Shown piece by piece: positions 47,309 to 55,477 of a stretch of 64,000 bases of DNA; positions within the stretch are counted from its first letter, which is position 1, and the number at the start of each line of letters is the position of its first letter. The position numbers and the translations under genes were made by a program. This DNA is from CAYYNP01 sp964472545 (GTDB taxonomy: Bacteria > Planctomycetota > Planctomycetia > Pirellulales > Thermoguttaceae): NCBI GenBank assembly GCA_964472545.1, contig CAYYNP010000005.1:1-64000 (forward strand), given 5' to 3'. The notes below the pieces were generated by a model. The model had not been told where the DNA came from and ran no database searches. It worked only from the letters and a program-made list of their open reading frames with translations.

Positions 47309-48436
47309 CTACTGCTGTTGGTCCTCCAGCAACGACAGCAGCGGATACGCCGGATTGTAATGCTTGTTCAGGAACAGTTGATTCTGTTCGCGATAGAGTG
47401 TCTCGCCGATTCGATCGGCCACGGGAATCAGCATCTGCTCGTAGCGGCAGAGGACGGGCGACACTTCGGCCACACTGCCGGTGGTCTGCCAATTCAGGCA
47501 ACCGCACGTGTTGTGGCAGCGGTGGCGGATCGAGCACTGCCGGCATGGTTCCTTCCGGCGTTGCGACTCGTCGCGGAGGCCATTCCGCTTCTTCTCGTCA
47601 ACTCCCGAGGCCACGTCACCAATACACCAGCGGCTCGCCCGCCCGGCGGTGGTAAACTGCACGCAAGGGAAGAGGTAGCCCTCCGGATCGACGGAGATCT
47701 GGCGAATCCCCAGTTCGCAGTGTTCTTTGCAGACGTGCTCGCCCTGGATGTGCGAGGAGAGCTTCACCTCGAACGGGCTGAAATAGAACTTCCGCCCCTG
47801 CCGGGTCCACTCGATGTAGAGGTCGCCCAGCCGCTGGATCTGTTCGGCGAGCTGGTTCAACTCGGCGTCGCCCCACGGCCCAGCGTAGTTGAGCGAGACG
47901 ACCAGGTAGCGGCAGCCTTCGTCGAGCAGAAACGAAACCGATTCGGCGAACCACCGCACCGTGTCGGGGTTGACCACCGTTAACACGCTGGCGTAGGGCC
48001 GCGCGGCCAACAGCATCCGCAACTTCGGCAGCACGCGATCGAAGCCGGGGGAGCCGTCCGGCAGGCGGCGATGCCGGTCGTGGGCCTCGCGCACGCCGTC
48101 GAGACTGAGGGCAATCAGGACGTCCTCCTCCAGGGCGAACTCGAGAAACGCCTCGTCCAGCAGCAGGCCGTTGGTGGTGAGTTTGAAATGGAAGCGGCCT
48201 TCACCGCGCCGTTGCATCGCCCGGGCTTCGCCCACCAGATCGCGGATCGTCGGCCGGCACAACAGCGGCTCGCCGCCGAAGAAGATAATGCCGCAGGAAC
48301 CGTCCGTCGTCCGAGCCCCCAGCCGCAAGGCCTTGCAGCCGGTGTCGAACGACATCGCCGCGCCCGTTTTGGGCGGGGCATAGCAGTACGAGCAGCGGGC
48401 GTTGCAGGACCGGGTTAAGTGCAGCGTGAGGTGCAT
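47309..48436 (-). CDS. Radical SAM protein with SPASM domain
   Basis: The 375-aa enzyme starts at the ATG at 48436, directly after the upstream lipoprotein's stop. CNARCSYC (C11, C15, C18) binds the radical [4Fe-4S] cluster with AdoMet. GGEPLL is the AdoMet-contact motif near residue 56. The C-terminal SPASM region (about 255-345) has HVCKEHCELG, GYLFPC and CRQCSIRHRCHNTCGC then a last C, matching the pattern for two auxiliary clusters. Such enzymes modify peptides or proteins, as anaerobic sulfatase-maturating enzymes and RiPP maturases do. With no sulfatase in the window and with the two lipoproteins upstream, a protein target from this operon is likelier; this is inference. Confidence 0.9.
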   Translation of the reverse strand: MHLTLHLTRSCNARCSYCYAPPKTGAAMSFDTGCKALRLGARTTDGSCGIIFFGGEPLLCRPTIRDLVGEARAMQRRGEGRFHFKLTTNGLLLDEAFLEFALEEDVLIALSLDGVREAHDRHRRLPDGSPGFDRVLPKLRMLLAARPYASVLTVVNPDTVRWFAESVSFLLDEGCRYLVVSLNYAGPWGDAELNQLAEQIQRLGDLYIEWTRQGRKFYFSPFEVKLSSHIQGEHVCKEHCELGIRQISVDPEGYLFPCVQFTTAGRASRWCIGDVASGVDEKKRNGLRDESQRRKEPCRQCSIRHRCHNTCGCLNWQTTGSVAEVSPVLCRYEQMLIPVADRIGETLYREQNQLFLNKHYNPAYPLLSLLEDQQQ

Positions 48437-48440
48437 CGCG

Positions 48441-49247
48441 TCAGATAGCCTTCTGCTCTTGCAGCCAGGCGACGAAGTCTTGCGCTTGCCGGCGGAGAAG
48501 TTCTCCGGACGCTGCGATGCCTCGCTCGCGCCTAGCCTTCCAATCGTGGCATGGTTCGGGCCACGTATCTGGAGACGTTGGAGCCGCAGGGTCGTAGAAC
48601 ACGCCCAAGTACACACCGCCCGTACCGTTTTGTCTCGCCTCTGCGACGAGCCACTCGGCCGTGGACTTGTATGGCAAGCAAACAGCCGTCGAACCGTCGT
48701 CCTCTCCACCGAGGGCATAGTAGTCTGTGATGCCGACAAACTCTACGGCAATCTTCTTCTTTGAGTCGTACCCATCGAGCGGCAACGGTCTAGCGGCTTC
48801 CGGAGTCTCGGCGGTCCCCATTCCGCTGCCAAACGGGTCCCGTGTTCTAGGGTGGCGAGGACTATCCGGCACAAGGACTCCCTCAAGAGTCCCGCCGTGT
48901 TGCAGTTCGATTCCATGCCGGCCAAGCTCCTCCCGCAGGATCGGCATGGCCTCTTCCTCGGACAGGAAGGCCGGCGGCGAAACCACCACGCAGCCGCCGG
49001 CGCCGACCCCCTCGCCGTGCTCGAAGATCGGTGCGACGGAAATCGACCTCGGCTCGACCTTCGGCGGGGCGGCTTCGATCGGAGCGTCGTGAATCGGCTT
49101 CGCCTCGACCTCCGGCGGGTCGGCTTCCCGTGAGAAGAAGCGGCAGCCTGTGAGGCTGGCCAACGCGAACGACGCGGCCCCGGCGAGCACCTCTCGTCGG
49201 GTGGGATAGCCGGGCGAACGGCTCTCGGAAACGGGCTTCGGTTTCAT
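48441..49247 (-). CDS. Tat-exported lipoprotein, paralogue B (radical SAM partner)
   Basis: The protein is 268 aa from the ATG at 49247 (GGGAG 8 nt upstream). The N-terminus holds YPTRREVLAGAASFALASLTGC: a twin-arginine motif (TRREVL), a hydrophobic segment and a lipobox LTGC. Mature parts include an acidic/proline linker and a domain with GAGGCVVVSPPAFLSEEEA and DSKKKIAVEFVGITDYYALG, then LRRQAQDFVAWLQEQKAI at the end. The signal, the single internal Cys in GGCVVV and the C-terminus are near identical in paralogue A. It is separated from the radical SAM gene by 4 bp, so the two are translationally coupled. The family is not recognised. Confidence 0.72.
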   Translation of the reverse strand: MKPKPVSESRSPGYPTRREVLAGAASFALASLTGCRFFSREADPPEVEAKPIHDAPIEAAPPKVEPRSISVAPIFEHGEGVGAGGCVVVSPPAFLSEEEAMPILREELGRHGIELQHGGTLEGVLVPDSPRHPRTRDPFGSGMGTAETPEAARPLPLDGYDSKKKIAVEFVGITDYYALGGEDDGSTAVCLPYKSTAEWLVAEARQNGTGGVYLGVFYDPAAPTSPDTWPEPCHDWKARRERGIAASGELLRRQAQDFVAWLQEQKAI

Positions 49248-49326
49248 GGCCTGTCTCCCGAAGAAGGCCCCCCCGTTACCGTGAGGGTGGAACACTACCC
49301 GAAAAGTGTCAGCGCGTCAATCGCGG

Positions 49327-50052
49327 TCAGATGGCCTTCTGCTCTTTGAGCCAGGCGACGAAGTCTTGTGCCTGTTGGCGGAGCAGGTCCTCGGATTCTG
49401 CCAAAGTTCGCTTCTTCAGGCGCCGCTCCGTGGTATCCCAGCTTTCGCCTTCGGCCGCCTCTGCGCTGAGGTCGATCGTGGACACGGGATCGTAGAAGAC
49501 GCCGAGGAACACACCGTCCTTGCCGTCGCTGCCGTGTTGCTTGGCCACGGCGACGAGGTGTTGCGCGATGTGCTTCAGAGGATACGAGTCGACCGATGAG
49601 TGTCTGGGGGGTTGGCCGAGGGCGCGATAGTCGGCAATTGAAACATACGCCACCGCGATCTTCTTATCGGTGTCCGTGCCGTCGAGCACCAGTGGCTTGG
49701 TGTCGCCCTCCGCTTGTGTCTTGAAGTAGTCGCGGACCTTGACGGGAACGCGCACGCCTTTGAGAACGCCTCCGGGCTGCAGGGCAACACCGTGTTGGCC
49801 GAGTTGCTCCTTCAGGATTCGCATGGCTGCTTCCTCGGAAAGGTACACCGGCGCTGTAACCACGACACAGCCGTCGGCGCCGACACCGTTGCCGTGCGCG
49901 AAAATCGGCGCCACGGAGATCAGTTCGACACAGGCTTGCCCAGAGCCGCATCCGGTGAGACTGACCAGTGCGAAGGACGCGGCCCCAGCGAGCACCTCGC
50001 GCCGGGTGGGATAGCCGGGCCGTGGGCTGTTGGAAACGGGCTTCGGCTTCAT
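49327..50052 (-). CDS. Tat-exported lipoprotein, paralogue A
   Basis: This 241-aa protein starts at the ATG at 50052 with AGGAGG upstream. It has the same Tat/lipobox signal (TRREVLAGAASFALVSLTGC), conserved GADGCVVVTAPVYLSEEAA, and C-terminal LLRQQAQDFVAWLKEQKAI as paralogue B. The variable central segments differ, including about 25 fewer residues after the lipobox. The repeated unit includes the leader upstream (GTTAC.GTGAGG, ACCCGAAAAGT, GC.TCAATC-like blocks), so gene and regulatory region were duplicated together. Function unknown. Confidence 0.7.
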   Translation of the reverse strand: MKPKPVSNSPRPGYPTRREVLAGAASFALVSLTGCGSGQACVELISVAPIFAHGNGVGADGCVVVTAPVYLSEEAAMRILKEQLGQHGVALQPGGVLKGVRVPVKVRDYFKTQAEGDTKPLVLDGTDTDKKIAVAYVSIADYRALGQPPRHSSVDSYPLKHIAQHLVAVAKQHGSDGKDGVFLGVFYDPVSTIDLSAEAAEGESWDTTERRLKKRTLAESEDLLRQQAQDFVAWLKEQKAI

Positions 50053-50289
50053 GACCTGCCTCCTGAAGACGATCTCAACTCGTTACGGTGAGGTAATTTA
50101 GGATACCCGAAAAGTTCCGGTGCGCCAATCAGCATTCGTGGACCAATCGCACATCGCTGACGTGCGCGGGCGCTTGACGATTTGACCTCGCACGAATCGG
50201 CACCTAGACTTCCAGAGAGGGATTTACCTAGGGGCTACTGGGGGGTGGCGCCCCATCCGAACTCCGCCAGACCTGACAGGAGGGGAGTT

Positions 50290-50952
50290 GTGCCGGCATA
50301 TCGAAGTCCAGTGGGCGTGCTGACCGTCATGTTGGCCGCCGGCGCTGCCGCAACGGCTTGTGGCCGGGCCGCGGCCGACGGCTGCGTCTGCCCGACGGAA
50401 GGCCGCGTGATGTTCTTGATCCACGTGCCGGAAGAGGCCAAGGTCTTCATCAACGATCACCCGACCACGACGCCCGGTTCGCAACGGGTCTTCGTCTCGC
50501 CTGGGCTGCTGCCGGGACACCGCTATCCGTACGAGATTCGGGCGGAGCGCGTGCTCGACGGCAATACGCAGCAGCAAGTCCGCCGCGCGACGCTCGAGGC
50601 GGGACAGATGGCCGAAGTGTGGTTCGACTTCGGCACTGCGACCGCCAAGCCCCAGGTGCCGACGCCGGCCGTTAGGCCGGAATTGCCGACGGTGCAGCAC
50701 GACGCGCCGACGATCACCCGGCTGACCGTTTGGGTGCCGGCCGACGCGCGGGTCATTCTCCGCGGCCGCGAGATTCCCGGCAGCGGGCCGATGCGGACGT
50801 TCGCCACCGCACGGCTGGAGATCGACGACCCGCCGGTCCGCTGCACGGTCCGCGCCACGATCGAACGCGACGGCCGCCCGCTGTCGCGCGAAAAGACGAT
50901 TGAGTTCCGCGCCGGCTCGTCGTATGAGGTGCGGTTCGACTTCGGGGAGTAG
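50290..50952 (+). CDS. TIGR03000-like repeat protein
   Basis: The 220-aa protein starts at the GTG at 50290, with AGGAGGGGAG just upstream. A hydrophobic signal (VLTVMLAAGAAATACG) is followed by two copies of a roughly 75-aa beta domain: residues 40-105 (IHVPEEAKVFINDHPTTT...YEIRAER) and 140-220 (VWVPADARVILRGREI...CTVRATIERDG). This domain is a planctomycete-specific family (TIGR03000) of unknown role, typically exported. An ATG upstream at 50182 is possible. Confidence 0.8.
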   Translation: MPAYRSPVGVLTVMLAAGAAATACGRAAADGCVCPTEGRVMFLIHVPEEAKVFINDHPTTTPGSQRVFVSPGLLPGHRYPYEIRAERVLDGNTQQQVRRATLEAGQMAEVWFDFGTATAKPQVPTPAVRPELPTVQHDAPTITRLTVWVPADARVILRGREIPGSGPMRTFATARLEIDDPPVRCTVRATIERDGRPLSREKTIEFRAGSSYEVRFDFGE

Positions 50953-50980
50953 CAGAGTCAACTGCGCGTGGGGAGAAGGT

Positions 50981-51054
50981 GTGCCGCCGCTTCGCAGAAG
51001 CAGGTGTACCTTACGGGCGATTCAGACGGCACTGCTTCTGCGAAGCAGTGGCAC
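50981..51054. repeat. GTGCC..CGCTTCGCAGAAGCAG hairpin repeat
   Basis: Arms at 50981-51003 and 51032-51054 are 23-nt inverted copies with two mismatches (GTGCC[GA]C[CT]GCTTCGCAGAAGCAG). The AGCAGTGGCAC side is the same core as in the flagellin insertion and the 819-851 hairpin. It lies between convergent genes and may terminate both. Confidence 0.65.
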
Positions 51055-51080
51055 AAGTGGCACATCTACCAGTCGGTGGA

Positions 51081-53714
51081 TTACGGCACCAACTGCTTCA
51101 ACAGCGCTTCGTCGCCGATGTGGATCCGGGCTTGGCGTTTGGGCGGATCGAACAGCAGGACCATGTGGTCGCCCTGTTTGGCGCTGCTGCCGCGGAGCAC
51201 CGGGCCGAGTCCCCAGCCGCAGCCTTTCTTGGCCACCAGCGTGCCGGCCTTGTGGCCTTCGTCGGTGCGTAGCGTGAACTTGCCGCGAAGTTGCCGTTTC
51301 ATGGCGGCCGGCACGGTGATCACGCCGCCGGAGATGGCCGCCTTCGAAAGCCGATAGGCGAGGTAGACCTGGCCGTCTTCGGTTTGGCCGAACGACTGCA
51401 ACACGCGCTTCGGCGTGCTGCTGGGGCGCTGGGCTACGAGATCGTCGATCGTGTCGCGGTCGACCTTCAAGCCCAGCAAACCGTACACGCTGCGGCCGTA
51501 TTGGGCGATAATCGGCGACGACATCACAATCGCGTTGAAGCTGAAGCGGTTCATGCCCGCCTCAATGCAGAGTTCCTCGAAGGCGGTCCGCTCCATCACC
51601 GGCCCGTGCGCCCGCAGCACCTCGACCATGCCGCGCTCGACGCCTGCGAGCACCTTCCGCCAATCGCGCGGCGGATCGGAGGCGACGTGGTCCCCCCGCA
51701 CGCGGTTGCCTGGCATCTGACGGCAGAATTCCAGCAGGATTTTCGGCGGCGGCAGCTTACGGCCGTTGCGGCGGTAGCGGGCCATCGCCGAACGCAGCAA
51801 ATTGACCTCGATCCGATCGACCACCGAGAGGACCTTTTCGATCATGTTCGGCAGGCCGTATTGCGGCAGCACGTCGAGCCGGAACCAGGTCCGTTTCTTG
51901 TCCAGCCAGCAGAAGTCGTCGCGGGCTTGCAGCGTCTCGCGGATCAACGAAGGCTCGATCTTCTGCGAAGTCATGCCGGCCAACTCGTCGATCACCTCAC
52001 TGACCTTGGCGGCGCCGTAATTGGTCACCACTTGCTTGGCGGCCTGGGCAATGATCGGCGGCAATTCGATCTGTTTCGGCAGAACGGCCATGCGGGTTTG
52101 CCCCACGTCGACGATCGCGAACCGCGGCCGCCGGGAGAGGAACTCGGCGGCCCGATGGATCGATTCGACCGTCAGATTGCAGTGCGAGAAGCCGGCCGCG
52201 TTGAACTCCTTTTGCAGATCGCCCAGGCCCCGGGGGAAGCGTTCCTCGAGGAAGGCCAACGCCCGATCCAACACGGGGGCAAACACGACCGAATCGCGGT
52301 TACGCTTGATCGCCCGCACGCAGATCTGGCGGATGCGTTCGCGGCTGAGCGAGTACTTCTGCCCCAGTTCCTCGAGCGTGTGGCCGCCGTGGCCGTCCCA
52401 GCCGTAGTATTCGGCCAGGATCTGACGATCGCGCTGGCTGAAGGTGGGCGCGAAGATCTGCATCAACTCGACCTCCAGCGGCAGGTCGCCCAGACTGCGG
52501 ATCGTCTGACGGATCTCGCCAATCTGCTCGCGGGCGCCGAGCGGATCGGGGGGATCGAGCCGGCGTTTGACGATCCGCTCGACCATTTCGCCCACCGAAT
52601 TCGACTCGGTATCCAGCGCCCGCAACATGCCGCCGAGGCGTGGATCAGTGAACCGCAATGCGGCCGCTTCGGGCATCTTGCCCAGGGCCTTGGCTTCGGT
52701 GGTCAGCTTGCCGTCGAGCTTACCCTCGCGGGCAACGCGGGTCTCCAGCGACGTCAGCAGATCGACCAGGCACTTCGCACCAAACGACTTGATCGCAAGC
52801 AACTCGCCGACGGTCCGTTCACCGAGCTTCTCCGGGTGCTTGTCGAATCCTTCGCGCACCAGGCAGTTGTGCGTACGGTTTTCCAGGCGAAGGTCTTCCA
52901 GCCGAAGCCCCTTTGGCGGCTTCGGCAGGCGGCGCCGTACGATGATGGGGTGGTTGGCGGCCGTGCCGGCGCGGAGCACGATCAAACCGGCCAACTGGCC
53001 TACCACACCGGAGTCGATGTGCTCCCAGGCCGTCTCGTCCAAATCGCAAAGGCGGGCGTTGCGAAACGGCGTGCCGCGGATCAGACGCGACGAAACCCGT
53101 TCCAGCAAAACCTCCTTGAGCGTTTGCGGTGCCAGGCGATGGCCGGGCCGCGGATAACGGTGGGCGGCACGCAGATGCTTGATCTGCACGATGGCATCCG
53201 TCCGCAGCGCCCGGCGGGCTTCGGGATGATCGATCACGTACTCCAGCGAGCTGAGCAGATCGATCAGCGACTTGACCCAAAAACCCCGCAGGCCCAGCGC
53301 CTGGCCAATCGTCATTGCGCGGAGGTCCTGAGGTCGTTCGTGAATGCCCGCGGCAACCAGGCAGTTGATCGTGCGGACTTCAAGCTCGAGGTCCGCCAGC
53401 GTCAGGCCGTCGGGGATCGGCGGCAGCAAGCGATCGCCGACCATCAGACGCGTGCGAACTGCGCGGCCGACCATCCGCAAGACTTCGTCGGCAAGCCGGC
53501 GGCAGGCCGACTCATCGAACCGCTGCCAGGCGGTCTCGTCCAGGTCGCACAAGAACAGGTCCGTATCTCGCTCGCCTTGGAAGTACTCCGCAGGAACGGG
53601 GACTTGCAACAATTCTTCCAAGGCCGCGGGGGCAATACGGTACCCGACGCGGGGATAGCGACTTTTCACCATGGGATTCACCTTCGGCGTTTCCGTACGT
53701 CCAGAACCCTCCAT
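51081..53714 (-). CDS. Regulator with two alpha-CTD-like modules and a sigma region 4
   Basis: The protein is 877 aa; an ATG at 53672 is an alternative start with a GAAGGTG site. Two helix-hairpin-helix modules match the RNA polymerase alpha C-terminal domain (ADLELEVRTINCL at about 104-160; EDLRLENRTHNCL and KSFGAKCLVDLL at about 275-330). Near 440-475, HTLEELGQKYSLSRERIRQ and ICVRAIKRN form a sigma region 4.2 helix-turn-helix. No sigma region 2 is visible, so it cannot open promoters as a full sigma factor. The role is probably promoter-DNA or polymerase binding. Neighbours give no hint. Confidence 0.75.
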   Translation of the reverse strand: MEGSGRTETPKVNPMVKSRYPRVGYRIAPAALEELLQVPVPAEYFQGERDTDLFLCDLDETAWQRFDESACRRLADEVLRMVGRAVRTRLMVGDRLLPPIPDGLTLADLELEVRTINCLVAAGIHERPQDLRAMTIGQALGLRGFWVKSLIDLLSSLEYVIDHPEARRALRTDAIVQIKHLRAAHRYPRPGHRLAPQTLKEVLLERVSSRLIRGTPFRNARLCDLDETAWEHIDSGVVGQLAGLIVLRAGTAANHPIIVRRRLPKPPKGLRLEDLRLENRTHNCLVREGFDKHPEKLGERTVGELLAIKSFGAKCLVDLLTSLETRVAREGKLDGKLTTEAKALGKMPEAAALRFTDPRLGGMLRALDTESNSVGEMVERIVKRRLDPPDPLGAREQIGEIRQTIRSLGDLPLEVELMQIFAPTFSQRDRQILAEYYGWDGHGGHTLEELGQKYSLSRERIRQICVRAIKRNRDSVVFAPVLDRALAFLEERFPRGLGDLQKEFNAAGFSHCNLTVESIHRAAEFLSRRPRFAIVDVGQTRMAVLPKQIELPPIIAQAAKQVVTNYGAAKVSEVIDELAGMTSQKIEPSLIRETLQARDDFCWLDKKRTWFRLDVLPQYGLPNMIEKVLSVVDRIEVNLLRSAMARYRRNGRKLPPPKILLEFCRQMPGNRVRGDHVASDPPRDWRKVLAGVERGMVEVLRAHGPVMERTAFEELCIEAGMNRFSFNAIVMSSPIIAQYGRSVYGLLGLKVDRDTIDDLVAQRPSSTPKRVLQSFGQTEDGQVYLAYRLSKAAISGGVITVPAAMKRQLRGKFTLRTDEGHKAGTLVAKKGCGWGLGPVLRGSSAKQGDHMVLLFDPPKRQARIHIGDEALLKQLVP

Positions 53715-54057
53715 CCCCGGATCGTCGACCGCATGGGCGCAGCCGGGACAGATCGCGAATCGCCTAGGCAGAGGGGGTGGGACTCCGAGGTGTGAACTGG
53801 TTGCCGCCGCGATGGAAACAGAGACTCCGTCCAGTTGGGAGAGGTTGTAGCAAAAATGCCGCCGGTTGCCTACCAGCCAAAACAGAAAAACCGTGTCTAT
53901 TGGCAGGAATAATTGTGGTTTCTACGGCCGACGCCTTGCCGCCACCCGGCAATTCCCACCCCAGATTGCGCACATCCCCCAAGCCGTCGATATTCCAGGT
54001 AAAAGAATAGCCCCTAATGATGTCAGTTCTCTCCAGCGGGGTTGATCCCCCTGGACT
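53715..54057. other. Intergenic region, M48 protease to regulator
   Basis: 343 bp with no supported gene, RNA or repeat by eye. Confidence 0.4.
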
Positions 54058-55281
54058 TCACTGCGTCTGTCGGTTCGCGGGCAACGGCTCGTTCGGCAGC
54101 TCGGCCATCGCCAGGCGTTTGGCGATTGGCGGGTGGCCGTGGAAGAAGATCACATCGAGCGGATGCGGGTTCGGGTCGTCCTTGTTCAGCTTGGCCAACT
54201 TGCGAAAAGCGGAGACGTAGGCTGCCCGATTCCCGGTGCGCCGCAGGGCGTAGGCGTCCGACTGACGCTCATAGTGCCGGCTGACGGCGTTTTGCAGCGG
54301 GCCGAGCAGCGTGCTGAAGAGCAGCATGATCCACATGACAAGCGGCACGGTGTAGATCGGCAGTTCGGCGTAACTCACGGCGCCCGCTTCGATCTGCTCG
54401 ACCCGCGCGACCCAACCGGCCAGCAGTTGGTCGCAGATCCAGAAGCCGGCCGCCATATAGACCACGCCGGCGGCAAGCATCTTGTGCAGATGATGGTAAA
54501 CCTTGTGGCCGATCTCGTGGGCCAAGACGACCTCGATTTCCTCGGGCGTGAGCTGCTCCAACAGCGTGTCGTCGAGATGCACGCGGCGGGTGCGGCCGAG
54601 GCCGGCCAGGCTGGCGCCGAGCTTGACCGTGTCTTGGCTGACGACCCGGCGATAGACGCCCTCGATCGACATGCCGGTCCCTTCGGCGAGCCGCTTCATC
54701 CGCTGGGCAAGCTGCGGATCGTCTAGCCGCTGGCACTTGCGAAACAACGGCATGATCAACACCGGATAGAGCTGGCCCAGGGCAATTGACACCACGAACG
54801 CGGCGGTCGCCGCGGGAAGCCACCAATAGGGCCCGATCTCCCAGATGATCCAATACAGCCCCAGTAACATCAGCGGCTCGAAGACGGCCGTCAGCCCCAT
54901 GGTCTTGACGTAGTCGGCCAGCCAGCGGCCGAACGACTGCTTGCTCAGGCCGAAACGACGCTCCAAGACGTGTCCGGAGTAGAACGACAGCGGAAACGAC
55001 ACGCAGACGTGCAACCCCAGCACCACCAGGCACATCGCCACCAGCCGCAGCCAGCGATAGTCGGCCAGCAGTTGCCATTGCTTCAGCCAGCCGTCGATCG
55101 GCACGGCCAACACGAGTGCGGCGATGCCCAGGAACGTAATGTCGACGGCCTTGTCCGCCAGCGCGCACGCCAAGTCATACCGGCCGTAGCTCTTCGCCTC
55201 GGCAAGCTGCTCGGCGGTCATGCCGGCGTCCGACGTGCCTTGGACAGTTTCCGACACGTTCGGTTGGTCTTCATCAGACAA
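54058..55281 (-). CDS. M48 (Ste24-like) zinc metallopeptidase
   Basis: The 407-aa protein starts with TTG at 55281 after GAGGAAG. An ATG at 55221 is an alternative that removes 20 acidic residues. It has six or seven membrane segments and the HEIGH zinc motif near residue 250 followed by the third-ligand region with the conserved RQSDAYALR box. The size matches CAAX-protease-1 (Ste24) type enzymes, which cleave prenylated or misfolded membrane proteins. In bacteria without prenylation the role is thought to be membrane quality control. Confidence 0.88.
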   Translation of the reverse strand: MSDEDQPNVSETVQGTSDAGMTAEQLAEAKSYGRYDLACALADKAVDITFLGIAALVLAVPIDGWLKQWQLLADYRWLRLVAMCLVVLGLHVCVSFPLSFYSGHVLERRFGLSKQSFGRWLADYVKTMGLTAVFEPLMLLGLYWIIWEIGPYWWLPAATAAFVVSIALGQLYPVLIMPLFRKCQRLDDPQLAQRMKRLAEGTGMSIEGVYRRVVSQDTVKLGASLAGLGRTRRVHLDDTLLEQLTPEEIEVVLAHEIGHKVYHHLHKMLAAGVVYMAAGFWICDQLLAGWVARVEQIEAGAVSYAELPIYTVPLVMWIMLLFSTLLGPLQNAVSRHYERQSDAYALRRTGNRAAYVSAFRKLAKLNKDDPNPHPLDVIFFHGHPPIAKRLAMAELPNEPLPANRQTQ

Positions 55282-55330
55282 GGCAGGACTTCCTCGAAAA
55301 CCCGCTCGTGGAGTTGTTACATTCCGCTAT

Positions 55331-55423
55331 GGGTGGCTGGGGCAAAGCGCAGCGGTGCCCCAGTGATTACCGGAACAACTGAAACGCAACCTGGGGCACC
55401 GCTGCGCTTTTCCCCAGCCACCC
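55331..55423. repeat. GGGTGGCTGGGG inverted repeat, copy 2
   Basis: Arms at 55331-55362 and 55392-55423 are 32-nt inverted copies with one mismatch. The arms match those at 31735-31832 (GGGTGGCTGGGG..AAAGCGCA.CGGTGCCCCA). It lies between the glgA stop and the M48 start, so it could end the glgA transcript. Confidence 0.8.
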
Positions 55424-55477
55424 AATTGCCGGCATTCGCAGCCACATGGTGCTAACCTAACGTCGTCGTGTGAGACG

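Noticed and set aside
51291..53795. Long open frame of 834 codons antisense to the regulator gene
   Set aside because: It mirrors a gene with clear conserved domains, has no ribosome site, and its composition is a typical high-GC shadow.
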